From Mactra quadrangularis (Eukaryota > Mollusca > Bivalvia > Venerida > Mactridae): 64,000 nucleotides of DNA. The notes under the pieces were generated by a model. That model searched no databases. It had not been told where the DNA came from and saw only the letters and a program-made list of their open reading frames with translations. The stretch lies in NCBI GenBank assembly GCA_025267735.1, contig CM046298.1:41363917-41427916 (forward strand). Direction: 5' to 3'. This document shows, in pieces, positions 1 to 10,794 of the stretch (positions are counted from its first letter, which is position 1; each line of letters starts with the position of its first letter). The translations under genes and the position numbers were made by a program.

Positions 1-639
1 ATCTGTCCCATTGGTTTTGATAAATGTACTAAGCGAAGAAATTCGTAATATTGTAGATTTTATGACACGTATTACTAAACATTTCTCAAGCCCGTTTCAA
101 CACGCTGACTTAATTCAGAAAAAGCCGCTTTTCAAACGATTAAAATGTACGAAGTGTAAAACAACCTAGATGTAAACTTCTTCCTTCTATTTTTGAAAGT
201 CCTATGTCAGAAGTCTACCTTTTGTTTTACTAGTATATATTAGCGCAATTTGTTGCAGTAAGCATTTTTCTGCTATTATACCGAAATCATTGAGAGAGCA
301 TTAATACATAAATGGCGAATTACATAAATAGATGCAAATAAAGGCTGAGGTATCTTGGTCCCAACGTTAGCTTTAACTACAACTAATTCCCAGGACAGGC
401 ATGCAAATAACTTAAGCAAATTGACAGTATAAATAGCGTGTGAAGGTCTCAGGCCTTAACCCAGCACGCATTTACATAATTACTGACCAACATGGGATGA
501 AATTATTGCAATATCAGTACATCCACTATTCCACAAAAGAAGACCAAACATGGTCAAAATATATACATTGTATTCACTGTATACAAATATATAACCATTT
601 ATTGGGCTAACGACACCAGTTATTGACAGACTTACATAG
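1..639. other. AT-rich DNA, no feature recognised
   Basis: I see no open frame with coding character, no repeat family known from elsewhere in the window and no inverted repeat. Degenerate copies of the CCATGGTC motif of the neighbouring minisatellite begin at about 640. Confidence 0.5.
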
Positions 640-1305
640 TTACCATCCATGGTCCATTTTGGTTTAGATCTAGCATGATCTCATATACTACCAGTCATGG
701 TCGAAATACAATACTTTAGTCATGAACATCCATGTTTATAAGTCATAGTTAAAGTTTTCGCCAGCCATGCCCACAGCGTATGGTCATAAAAAAGTATTGC
801 AGACCAGCAATGGCCGAATATTCAACTAACACGAAACTATATTGCCATCTATGGTCTAATATCCAGCCATGAACGAAATCAATTAAAATGTACCAGCTAT
901 GGTCTAATATCCAGCCATGATCAAAATCAATTAAAATGTACCAGCCATGGTCAAATATCCAGCCATGAACGAAATCAATTAAAGTGTACCAGTCATGTTC
1001 AAATATCCAGCCATGGGCGAAATCAATTAAAGTGTACCAGCCATGGTCAAATATCCAGCCATGGGCGAAATCAATTAAAGTGTACCAGCCATGGTCAAAT
1101 ATCCAGCCATGGGCGAAATCAATTAAAGTGTACCAGCCATGGTCAAATATCCAGCCATGAACGAAATCAATTAAAGTGTACCAGCCATGGTCAAATATCC
1201 AGCCATGGGCGAAATCAATTAAAGTGTACCAGCCATGGTCAAATATCCAGCCATGGGCGAAATCAATTAAAGTGTACCAGTCATGTTCAATATCCAGCCA
1301 TGGAC
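640..1305. repeat. 48-bp minisatellite with decayed flank
   Basis: From about 843 to 1303 there are nine to ten tandem copies of a 48-bp unit; AATGTACCAG/AGTGTACCAG recurs every 48 bases (887, 935, then onwards to 1031 and 1079). Each unit holds two related half-units built on CCAGCCATGG, so an older 24-bp duplication is likely. Between 640 and 840 the same CCATGGTC/CCAGTCATGG motif recurs at irregular spacing, which I read as older, decayed copies. The unit length is a multiple of three, so the array stays open in one minus-strand frame. Confidence 0.9.
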
Positions 1306-1480
1306 CATGAATAGTGTTACTTTTTCTTTGTACTTTAGTTTTGATCCGAGCCTTAACCTTTGGAGCTAAACCTGACCTATCATTGTTTGTATTTAGTTCA
1401 GACGAGCCAGTTAGCTGGGTCAATATTAAAAGATATAATATACAACTAAATGGGTGAGCTGATGACCACCAGGTCCACAT
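749..1480 (-). CDS. Candidate secreted repeat protein, or chance frame through a minisatellite
   Basis: This is an open frame of 243 codons on the minus strand. Residues 1-27 look like a signal peptide: a short N-region (MWTWWSSAHPFS), a hydrophobic stretch (CILYLLILTQL) and a small-residue exit near GSS. Residues 28-60 are basic and polar. Residues 61 to about 210 are nine copies of a 16-residue repeat, typically HGWYTLIDFAHGWIFD, with HGW twice per unit; the tail is unique. The repeat is exactly the 48-bp minisatellite, so openness there proves little. The non-repeat 60-codon start with a signal-like segment is the only argument for a gene. I recognise no family and see no clear promoter. 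Repetitive secreted proteins are common in mollusc mantle, byssus and mucus, but that is only context. Confidence 0.28.
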   Translation of the reverse strand: MWTWWSSAHPFSCILYLLILTQLTGSSELNTNNDRSGLAPKVKARIKTKVQRKSNTIHGPWLDIEHDWYTLIDFAHGWIFDHGWYTLIDFAHGWIFDHGWYTLIDFVHGWIFDHGWYTLIDFAHGWIFDHGWYTLIDFAHGWIFDHGWYTLIDFAHGWIFEHDWYTLIDFVHGWIFDHGWYILIDFDHGWILDHSWYILIDFVHGWILDHRWQYSFVLVEYSAIAGLQYFFMTIRCGHGWRKL

Positions 1481-4192
1481 ATAGTGCTACTGACAAGATC
1501 TACAGCCAGCCCTTAAGATGGGTAAATGAATTCTGGTAGACCACACACACTAAATATATAAAATATCAACCATAAGATTGAATTTGAATACAAAGCTGTA
1601 TAGTACTACAACATACTTTACTCAAGGTATCGATGATAGTTTCAAAAAGCCTGTTATATTATAGATATTATATTTAACTTGGTATATTATTTAAAATGTT
1701 ACTTAGGGATCAATTGCTGAATACCGGGTCCAACTTAAGTGCTACCGACAAGTTCAGCAACCCTCCGCTAACACTAATAAATTAGTTTTAGTACACCGTG
1801 CCCATGTACTAAATATATGATCAATATATATAGTCCAAAGTGTTATGGGGCTACATTATAATACTGGTCCCTAATAATCACTTTGATTATTTCTACCACC
1901 AGCCCCTTGAGCAAGTTTATTTCTATTTTATAATATGTTCACATGCCTCTCATTGGGTCAAACTGCCTCGACTGTATCAATGAGCATTTAAATATGGCAA
2001 ATAAGTTTTTTTCCAGTAAGCACACTCAATACTTCACAAACTGAATGTTTAATAAACATTTGAACGCCAAGTTGATGGTACTATGTCTTTATACCTGTTT
2101 AATGCTGTCGTATGGTATATATACGACTGGTTATGATATCCACTGTTTCCCCCTTAAATCCATTATTCATGTATATCACTTCCATTGTTTGTAATAAAGG
2201 TTAAACCGTCTTATTTGTTGTTTGACATTTCTTCCTTGTTTTCACCTACACTGACCATAACGAGGTTGTCACTCTGACATGCATATTTACTTTTTCTCAA
2301 GTAACTCATCTAACATAGTAGTGTACTCACTGATGATACTCTCTCTAATGTTCTTTACATACTTTCTGAAAATATATACAACAACTTGGCAGTATCTTGA
2401 TTCAACATATTACAGTACCTTAATGTTACAAATGAATGATAAGGTAAATTAATCAATTAGAATTTTAAGAACTTAAGTATTGCCGCTATATTCAACTTTG
2501 AATTATCAAAAGGGGTGGGTGTGTTGGGTTTCTCCTTTCACGAGAATAGCACAGTAAAAAGTGAGCCACATGTTACGTGAGAGCTTCTTTTATGGAATTG
2601 CCGCCGGGGGCGTGGCCTGACGTTTACTCTTCCGACGATAAACCAAAACAAAATCACGAGATAAATTCAATGTATTTTTAATGAAAATAATTGTTATTAT
2701 GTTATACTGTTTTTTAACATTTGTGTGTTATGTATGTATTATTTTCATGTATTGAATAACCTCTATCAACCTAGTATGTTTACTCGAAAACTTCTTCAAG
2801 TTATACAATTTTCTGATTGGAGGGATGCATTTCGTTTTAATCACGACTATGTATATTATTAGAACATTTCCTTTTAATGATAAATTTCAACTGTATTCAA
2901 AGTTCGTAAACCTTAAAATTAGACTTGATGCAGGCTTGATAGTGCTCAAGTTTTTGCGGAGAAATTTGCAAAAGTTTTAGTTTTTTTGCTCTTAAAAAAT
3001 AAGCTCTCAAAGAAGGCTGCAGAGACTTCTAACTTCTTAAAGATCTCTTAGAAGACATAAAAACAAGACTATCACAATACGAAACCTTCCTGATGGAAAC
3101 ATACTCGAAGCAGTTAAAGAGAATGAATATTGTCTGGAATTTGTTGTTACGGTACAGAAAAGGAATGAAACCAGCAACAAACTACAATGAACAAATACAA
3201 ATTTATTAAACAACAAAATTGTATAAAAAATAACAAAAAGAAGAAAAATGTAAAATACAAAATAAAACCTTAGTAGATGAATTCCAATTCTTTGTTAAAA
3301 ATCCGACGATGTTAGATGTCCGATTTATTAATAGTATGAATATATGAATAAATTAACATTAAATCTCTTTACATTGGGATATTTCAAAGAAATATGCACG
3401 TTTGAAGTCAGCTCAATTTGCTATGATTCTGATAATATTTTCACAAAAACTATCGATAATACAATGTTGTTTTTTTTGTTTTATTTTTTTTTGATGGAGG
3501 GGGGGGGGGCTTCTCACCCCAGATCCATGCTAGGGAAAAGTGCTTCTTGGAACCCATTCTCACGTTTTGACTCTTGTCATTCTCGACTTGTATGTTGTTA
3601 TTGAAATCCTTTTCGGTGTTCGATAACTGGTTCGTCTGCCATAAATTAGAAAACGAAAAATGTGTTTTCAAATTAATGTCATAGCAGTCTATCAATTATT
3701 CTAATGATAAATGTTTCATTTAAATTAAAAATACAGGTACATTCTTGCATTTGCTATTTTGATTTATTATTTGTCATGGTTCTTTTCTCCCTAAAATAAA
3801 ATTCCTTTACATATGTTACTATTTACAACACACCTGGTACATAAGCACATAAATATAAAACCACTGGTATATATATCCTCAAATTAAGGTACATGCTTTA
3901 CTAATTATAGAATTATATGACCGAATTAACAATACTTGTTTTAATCAAACAAGAACTGTAAGAACGGCGTTTCATACAAGTTTCACAAGGATTAGAATAT
4001 TTAAACTTTTTAATTGTGACCATAATAGAGTATTTAATCCTGCAATTCCTGATTTCCAGGTCATACATTCAATAACCAGAGTGTAATAGGAGTGATACAA
4101 TGTACTGGACAAATATTTATATATTAGGTATGCTTTATTATATTTTAATATTTAATTTAGGATAACTATATACGTGTAAACATTTTTTTACT
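1481..4192. other. Gene-free AT-rich stretch
   Basis: I see no supported gene. Minor points: a GC-rich patch at about 2599-2622 containing GGGGGCGTGGC, which is GC-box-like but has no gene next to it, and an 11-G tract at 3499-3509 after a T-run. Short frames at 3344-3695 cross these low-complexity tracts and carry no coding signal. Confidence 0.5.
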
Positions 4193-4463
4193 GGATTTAA
4201 CGCCGTGTCAACACAATTTAGGTCATTTCACGGCGTCCAGCGCACCTAACCTAGCTTTTCTGGACCATTGTCTATAACCAGTACTCACCTTCCACAAGGC
4301 CGGAATCTTATTCATATTATCCAATCAATGGAGGAAAATCGACTTTATTGTCAAATTTTCATAGAAGGGTATAACCTCCCCGGGTGGGATTCGAACCCGC
4401 ACCCCTCGGGCACGATATTCCAAATCCCGGCGCGCTACCAACTGCGCTATCGACACGGGTTTA
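4193..4463 (-). mobile_element. tRNA-derived SINE, family 1 (minus strand)
   Basis: Read on the minus strand it starts with a tRNA-like head: A-box TAGCGCAGTTGG and B-box GGTTCGAATCC, about 45 bases apart. A ~110-base body follows, then the tail GACGCCGTGAAATGACC ... ACGGCGTTAAA. It matches the copies at 6534, 17735, 55101 and (diverged) 41767. The tail suggests a V-SINE-like family of the type described in molluscs, but that is a judgement from memory. The head would act as an internal polymerase III promoter. No clear target duplication is visible here. The head's open frame at 4268-4480 is not a gene. Confidence 0.85.
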
Positions 4464-5148
4464 ACAATTATACACCATGATATATATATATATATACATT
4501 GTATATGTTTTATTCCTTAAAAAGTTATTTTTTAATATCGTTGAATAAATTAGGTAGTCGTCTATCATTCGGTGTCCGAACATGTAAGTATATAAGTACT
4601 TACATATCTATGAACAAAAAGACTTGTGAAAAAAAAACTATTGAACGTTATTAATGATCTTTTCAAAATACAAACCTGTACTTACATAAAGGGTTACTTT
4701 ACTGAGGCTGAATTTTAAGGTATATTATAAATTGCCAAAAACAACTTGCCTGTAACAAATATATGACAACTGTTATGCCCAATTTCTTTATTAGAGGATT
4801 AACTCCTGACAAATTCGGGGTTTGCTAACCCCCTATATAATCTTAGATTGTTTTGAATTCAGGGTTATTTCTATCGCGTTTCTTTCAAAAAAATAGCAAA
4901 TCAGAGATTAATTCAAGTGTAGAAAATAACTGACACGAGTACGGATTTACTCACCAAAGTTCACGTGAATTAATTGAAAATGCTACCTTTGGGTGACCAT
5001 GTGACTATGTTGTCAATACAAACGATGACATCACAAGAATGTACTGTTATGTTGATGGAAAATATGTTTAATAATTACGATTATAATTTATTTTGTCTTA
5101 ATACAGTAAATTGTTTTCATTCAATATTTATTCTTCTGATATGCATGT
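4464..5148. other. Intergenic, with a short TA microsatellite
   Basis: Contains a (TA)n run near 4480-4496 and otherwise plain AT-rich sequence. The hydrophobic 88-codon frame at 4974-5240 has poor composition and runs through the 23-bp direct repeat; I do not support it as a gene. Confidence 0.45.
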
Positions 5149-5205
5149 TTTGCCATCTTTTATTATATAGTTTTGCCATCTTTTATTATATAGTTTTGCC
5201 TTCAT
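5149..5205. repeat. 23-bp direct repeat, about 2.5 copies
   Basis: The unit TTTTGCCATCTTTTATTATA plus TAG recurs head to tail in near-perfect form. It is a small local tandem duplication. Confidence 0.85.
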
Positions 5206-5280
5206 ACATTTATAAATGTTATCAATATAAAAACAAATAAACTATCTATCATGTATATACATTTATCTTAAAATGTTATT

Positions 5281-5545
5281 ATACCCCCGCTTCGAAGAAG
5301 AGGGGGGTATACTGTTTTACCCTTGTCCGTACGTGTGTTCGTGCGTGCGTCCGTCCGTTACAAAATTTTCGTTGCAGTTTTCTCAGCAACTATAACATGC
5401 AGCAGCCTAATACTTTGCATATTGCTTCATCCCATAGTCCCATGTGGTGTAAAGCGATTTCATGCTCCTTGCTCATCTACTTCCTGTTTGTCGCATATTT
5501 TTAGATTTTGGCGGGGGTATCACTAGTGAGCATTAGCTCACAGAT
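5281..5545. mobile_element. Dispersed TIR-bounded repeat (ATACCCCCGC family)
   Basis: A 240-bp segment is bounded by the perfect 10-bp inverted repeat ATACCCCCGC (5281-5290) and GCGGGGGTAT (5511-5520). It has a CpG-rich stretch (GTCCGT/GTGCGTGCG) just inside the left end. The sequence after the right TIR (CACTAGTGAGCATTAGCTC) also belongs to the repeat as I know it from bivalve genomes. No coding capacity and no target duplication that I can define. The 67-codon frame here is a shadow. Confidence 0.65.
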
Positions 5546-6533
5546 TTACTTGTTCTATCTAAATAAAATATATTCGATCCTCACTTTATAAATCAATTTT
5601 CTAACAGTATTTTAAGGCTTTCGTAGAACCGTTTACTGATGCGAACCTAATTTCTTCGCACTATAATAATTGTTCTTTTGGTTTCTAATGGTGTCTTTTC
5701 AAAAAGAGAAATATACTCGTTCTTTTGATAAAATTCAAGAATTCATTATCTAAACTTTTTTATGATTACATTAAACCCTATGTAGGTAGTATCTACGACA
5801 AACTTAAGGTCGAATTTTAATTTTTAGCACCGACGATTAAATTTTGTTTTCGGTTTCGATCATTTTTAACGCAAGAAACAACTTTACATTTTAACTTGAA
5901 ATTATACAAAACACATTGTATCAATTGATTGGATAGATATATTTTGTAGTCAATATACAGAGTTAGTTTTGATACGAGTGTGTTCATTTTACAAATTACC
6001 GACAAGATAGCATTTGGAATGGTTGTACATTTACATGGCTCGAAGCCTAAAATTTCATTCTTTTACCAAAGAACGCTGACATATAAAGCGTTTCCCTTCC
6101 ACAACATGACCATACCCTTCTAACAAACTCAATTTTAAAGCTTCAAAGAGCATTATGTAATAATATTCCTAATTTAACAGTTATTAACATATAATTTTGT
6201 GCTCCACAGCAGCAGCATTCATTAAATTGATCCGCATTTTAGTTCAGATTTCAATCTACACTCGAATTAAACCACCCCTATAGTAGGATTATTTGAACAA
6301 TAGGCAAATAACCCAGAGTTATTCTGAGAATTTTTAAAGAAACGCACTTTACCAAATACACTCAGATCATTTTCTAACTGGATTATGATTGAGGATTAAA
6401 CTATTTCGAAGGTAAAGAAACACACCGGGTGTTAAATCTCGTGTTAATTCGCGATATAACACTCGGGTAATGTAAAGAAATTGGGCATTAGAGACTTATT
6501 GCGTCTATTATTTTTGTTATATAAGACACCACA
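5546..6533. other. Intergenic AT-rich DNA
   Basis: No gene seen. A weak hairpin lies at about 6430-6472 (CCGGGTGTTA paired with TAACACTCGG). Confidence 0.45.
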
Positions 6534-6812
6534 ACCGGGTCGGTAGCGCAGTAAGTAGCGCGCCTGGATTTCGAATATAGTTTCGAAGGGAGTACGGGTT
6601 TGATTTCCACCCTTCCGTGAAATTTGACAATAATGTCAATTTTCCTCCATTAAGTTATACGGAGAAGTTTACGGCCTTGTCGAAGAGTAGGTGAGTACTG
6701 GTTATAGACAATAGTTCAGGAAAGCTAGGTTAAGTGCGCTGGATGCCGTAAAATAACCTAAAATTGAGCTGACCAGGCGTTAAGTCCAGCGCAAAGAAAT
6801 AAATAAGACATC
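6534..6812 (+). mobile_element. Diverged SINE, family 1
   Basis: The head has A-box GTAGCGCAGTAAG and a degraded B-box (GGGTTTGATTTCC). The body and tail (GAGTACTGGTTATAGACAA, AAAGCTAGGTTAAGTGCGC) align with the intact copy at 17735, with many substitutions and an altered tail (CAGGCGTTAAG). The B-box changes suggest an old, transcriptionally dead copy. Confidence 0.8.
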
Positions 6813-7560
6813 ACAGCTCCTACAATCGTTCAACAATAAGTTACAAGTTAAAAAGTGCATACCTCGAACATGATTGATGTCATGCCAAATCCAATCATTT
6901 CTCATGTAACAGTTGCTTGTGACAGCATCAATTGTATAATGTATAATCATGTTACTTAATAGAGCACATGATTTTCTTGCGTTTTGTACTCTGTCATATG
7001 CCATGTTAGAATGTCATATAAATATGGTTCACTTCTGCATGACTGGACAATTAACATTGTTCGAATGGTTATTTTTTATCTAAAATTTACGTTTGTTCTA
7101 TCGAGAGCGTGGACATGCCACGTGACTAGATGCTACACGTCCAAGCAAAGTACTTGGTAGTCCCATTATTAAGTAGATCTACTCAATATAATCATATTAT
7201 GATTTGCAAAATTTTATGGCAACTTCAGTGGTCAAGATAAGTACTTAGTTGTTCAGAAAGGTGTATGGTACTGAATACAGCGAAACTGGCTAAATAGTGG
7301 TTACAATTTTTTAAAAGTTGCCCCATTCTCTCTATAACCCTCGTTGAATTGGTCGATAGAAGGTCCTATAGAACAATGGGGCTAATATGTTTCAAAATTA
7401 TCTTTGAACTTGAGAGCAAGACGCGTGTAAATGATATTTGTCTAGCGTTTTCATTTTTATTTCATATTTATTCCTTCCCATAGCCAACCAAGTTTGACAA
7501 ATCCACCTACAATGGTCCAAATTTACAATTAAATCACGTGATGTCCTAGATACCAGCCAA
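6813..7560. other. Intergenic AT-rich DNA
   Basis: No supported gene or repeat. Short minus-strand frames around 6780-7004 overlap the SINE tail and have no coding signal. Confidence 0.45.
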
Positions 7561-7928
7561 TTAGGGACTTTGGTCAGTTATCTTTCCCTGATATAATCTG
7601 AAGCAATCCTATTGGTAAGTAGGTCCTTACAATTGGAATCCTCGGATTTTATCATTGAATTCATATATGTAAAGATAACGAAATATTTCATGTAATACCT
7701 TTTTTGTTAATTAGGATATTAACAGATGTGATGAAATTTAGATAGTTCATTACCCTAAAAATACTTAGCTTGAATTTCAAACAAATTAAATCATTTACAA
7801 AAAAGTTATTTAAGATTAATTTTGGCAAATTAACATTAAAAAGTAAGGGTAATACCCGAGTAGTCAAACTAATGGGACCTACCAATTTGAAGAGTATACA
7901 AGGGGAAATAACTGACTAAAGTCCCTTA
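7561..7928 (+). mobile_element. PIF/Harbinger-like MITE, copy 1
   Basis: The element proper is 7564-7925 (362 bp), flanked by TTA on both sides (7561-7563, 7926-7928). Its ends are GGGACTTTGGTCAGTTATCT on the left and the inverted AACTGACTAAAGTCCC on the right. Imperfect inverted similarity continues for about 85-90 bp (AAGTAGGTCCTTAC, TCGGATTTTATC on both arms). A 3-bp TTA/TAA duplication with G-rich termini is the signature of the PIF/Harbinger superfamily. There is no transposase, so it is non-autonomous. A second copy at 34151-34514 lies in the opposite orientation. Confidence 0.85.
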
Positions 7929-8204
7929 TTAGCAACATGTAAGATTAGACGTTGTCATTCTCGGCGCAGTTGGTTATTGAATGAATAATTCCTGATATAC
8001 TGGGTCTGAGACAAAAACCTAAACAATAGTCCGAGATCAAGAGTTCAACATCGATCCCTGTCAATGAGACACTTGTAGGATAATGTGATTATATGTACGA
8101 TTTATGTAATAAATATGTATACATTGTCAACAAACGGAGATCAAGCGTTTAACGCCGATTCCTATTGATTAGACACTTTTATTTTTATTTTATTTTTCAA
8201 TTGT

Positions 8205-8345
8205 CAGTGGCGCAAATTTTAATCCAGCTGATTTAAATACCCACTTCAGTACTACTGTACTCACGATCGATAAAAATAGATATTTGTATTTAAATATGGA
8301 CATTGTCAAAGAAATATCGAGTATTTACATCAGCAGGAACACCAA
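8205..8345 (+). mobile_element. Small TIR element (CAGTGGCG family), copy 1
   Basis: The left end CAGTGGCGCAAATTTTAATC and GATTTAAATAC pair imperfectly with GAGTATTTACATCAGCAGG near the right end. The last ~8 bases of the right terminus have decayed. It resembles the copies at 34747 and 47632, which keep both CAGTGG and CCACTG ends. Superfamily unknown; no clear target duplication. Confidence 0.6.
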
Positions 8346-8362
8346 ATGTGGTTTAAGTGCTG

Positions 8363-8568
8363 TAGCGTGTTCAATTACGTAAAACGTTACAGAACGTTAC
8401 ATAACGATACATTTATACAAACGATCATTATATTTGTTTATTTTTACACCGGTAGTTTCAAAATAGCGTCTAAATATGTCCGAGATTATTCGCAGCGAAT
8501 GGCCGAGGAGTTCCGAGTGTATCGTTACGGAACGTTTTGTAACGTTCGCGGTAACTGAACGCAGGGCT
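8363..8568 (+). mobile_element. TIR element (GTTCAATTAC family), copy 1
   Basis: The left end has GTGTTCAATTACG followed by AACGTTAC repeats. The right end has GGAACGTTTTGTAACGTT and GGTAACTGAAC, the inverse of the left. The inner marker ATTATTCGCAGCGAATGGCC is shared with the copy at 50849-51108. The overlapping opposite-strand frames of 70 and 81 codons arise from this inverted structure and are not genes. Confidence 0.7.
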
Positions 8569-9135
8569 GCTTTTCTTGTACTTTGATAAATTAAAAATGC
8601 GCCTACTCTACAATGAATAGCTGTGCGAAATATTTGAATCAATATGTTTGTTCTAATTTCAAGTGTCCACGGAATTCACGTGCTCAGTTCAAACTTTGAA
8701 GTTTGACCGAAATTGTTTATACACATTCCTACTACACGTTTCTAATGAATTTACATTAATGTTTTCACAACGTCATTGAATATGTAATATAGAAATATGT
8801 GTTTAATCAAATGACAAAGTTTTAAGTTTTAATGTGTATGATAATAGAATGAATGCGGTTGTTTTTTCTTCTTGGATAACTTAAGGTTCAGTGCTTCTAT
8901 AACTCATTCTTGGATTACTTATTGAGTCAGTGTGCATAAAAGTTCGGATTAATACTTACATTGTATGTGTATTTATTAGTCATTCTTCGCTCTTTTAAAA
9001 TAATTGGTAATTACTGACTTTTACTTTTAGGGCTACGCGTGGGATGTTAGTAAAATTAGCAACTGGGTACCTCACTGCGTAATACACCAAGCAGACATCG
9101 GTAGTGGGATTACTGCATAACGTTGACCTGTACAC

Positions 9136-9370
9136 AGTGTCACCTTAGTCCTAAATATAAGACCCTACGTATGTTTTTTATCATTTGGACATTTCTCTGT
9201 TACGTAGGGTCTTAACGGATTGCTTCAAAAACGCATAGCAAAAAATTTAGTGTACAGACATCGATTCAGGTCTGAACGTTTTACTCGTTTTAATTCGAAA
9301 AAATTACATAACAGAAAAACGTCCGTATGATAGTTATGTAGGGTCTTATATTTAGGACTAAGTGTCACCT
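9136..9370 (+). mobile_element. Mutator-like MITE with 10-bp target duplication
   Basis: The element is 9146-9360 (215 bp). Both ends carry the perfect inverted repeat TAGTCCTAAATATAAGACCC (continuing a few bases), then looser inverted similarity to about 60 bp. It is flanked by the direct repeat AGTGTCACCT at 9136-9145 and 9361-9370. A 9-11 bp duplication with long TIRs is typical of Mutator-like elements. No coding sequence. The clean ends and duplication point to a fairly young insertion. Confidence 0.85.
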
Positions 9371-10794
9371 ATGAACTTTGACCTCTGGGTATATTATTCA
9401 AATCAATAACAAATCCGATGTCCAATCAGAAATAACCGGTGATCATGGCCGCCATCTTAAAAAATCGAAATGGTAAATTTTGTGATTGATTATTATCGCT
9501 ATAATTTATTATTGGATTATATTGTTCAAGGTAAATAATATTTCATTTTTTTTCATAGCCTATTACATATATGTACCAAATTTTGTTACAAAATAGTCAA
9601 GTAATTTATCAATAAGGACTTAAACGTTCTGTTTAGGTTTCATCTACTCCAAATTAAGGGTCGGTTGGTAATGGTAAGCGTTTTTATTGCATTTTGTAAA
9701 TTGCTCAGCGATATTACGGGTAAAGGTCTCAGTTAGAGTTCCCTTTAATCCAGTACTGAAAATCAGAATTCATAAACAGTGCAACAACTCTCACTAGATA
9801 ACTAAAATCTCGAGTCTGTGGCAATTTTTGCGCTTTTTTCTCATACTTAGCAAAAAATGATATTGACTTAAAATACGATGATCGGCTGTAACAAAATTAG
9901 TGGGAATCAATAACTTCAATAATTGTTAAAACTTTGAAACAAAGCGAATGAAAAACATTTTGACAGATGCAAGTGTAATGCGTTTTCGCGACCCTGTTCC
10001 TACTTTCTCTTTAGCTTTTTATTTCCCTTAGTTTTGTTTTATCATTCATTTAGGTTATAAATATTGGAGAACCTTCATTCGAATATGAACTATAATGTTC
10101 TGTAAATAATTTAATGCTCATTTTTGTTGTAAAATATTAATATATCTTAGTATTTTATCTATATTACATCAACTTTGCAAATACATGTACATCTTTTGTT
10201 ATATGATGACCAGCATAACTTTGATTTGTGATAAAAAATTGTAATTTCACTTTATTAATTTAAATTCTTCTCTCACATTGCAATTGACCAGTCTTTTAAT
10301 ATATTCCTTGGTATCCATACTGTTTACGTGTTTTAATTCTTTTTTCAGCAGTTGGTGTATGAAGAGCAATTGTTGAAGGTTTGTTATCATTCAAGCTGAT
10401 TTATGACAGCATATAAATCATTTCCTATTTATTTAAAGGTAAAAATTGGTATTGGCGGTAAAAGGGTAAGTCATTTTTCATTTATTAATTTCTAGGTATG
10501 TGAATTTTTTAACAATCTATGCATTAGAAAAATGTACGCTGTACATCTATAAATGGCATGTTAAGGTAGAATTCCACATATGTCAATTTACAGTCATAAC
10601 TTTATTTACAAGCTATGTTGAATAATTACAAACAGGAAAGTTTCATTAATTGCATAATGATATTAGGTTTATAGGGATTAGATCTATAAAACATATTGTG
10701 TTGAAAACGTGTTAATAAAACTTTCAATGAAACTTAGTTTATTATTATCTGCCTTTGATTTGAAAATGGTATAACTTTAATTTGTCCATATAAA
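9371..10794. other. Intergenic AT-rich DNA
   Basis: No gene seen. GCCGCCATCTT at 9448-9458 resembles a YY1 site, but there is no gene start beside it. From about 10780 the sequence merges into the 68-bp array. Confidence 0.4.

Noticed and set aside
4268..4480. Sequence resembling a tRNA gene at SINE heads (also 6541, 17739, 18531, 55300)
   Set aside because: A- and B-boxes are present but there is no plausible cloverleaf with paired acceptor ends, and SINE bodies and tails follow directly; they are SINE heads, not tRNA genes.
7958..8170. tRNA-like pieces (GGCGCAGTTGG; GAGATCAAGAGTTCAACATC repeated at ~8130)
   Set aside because: Possibly a very old SINE, but spacing and body do not match any family here; too weak to annotate.
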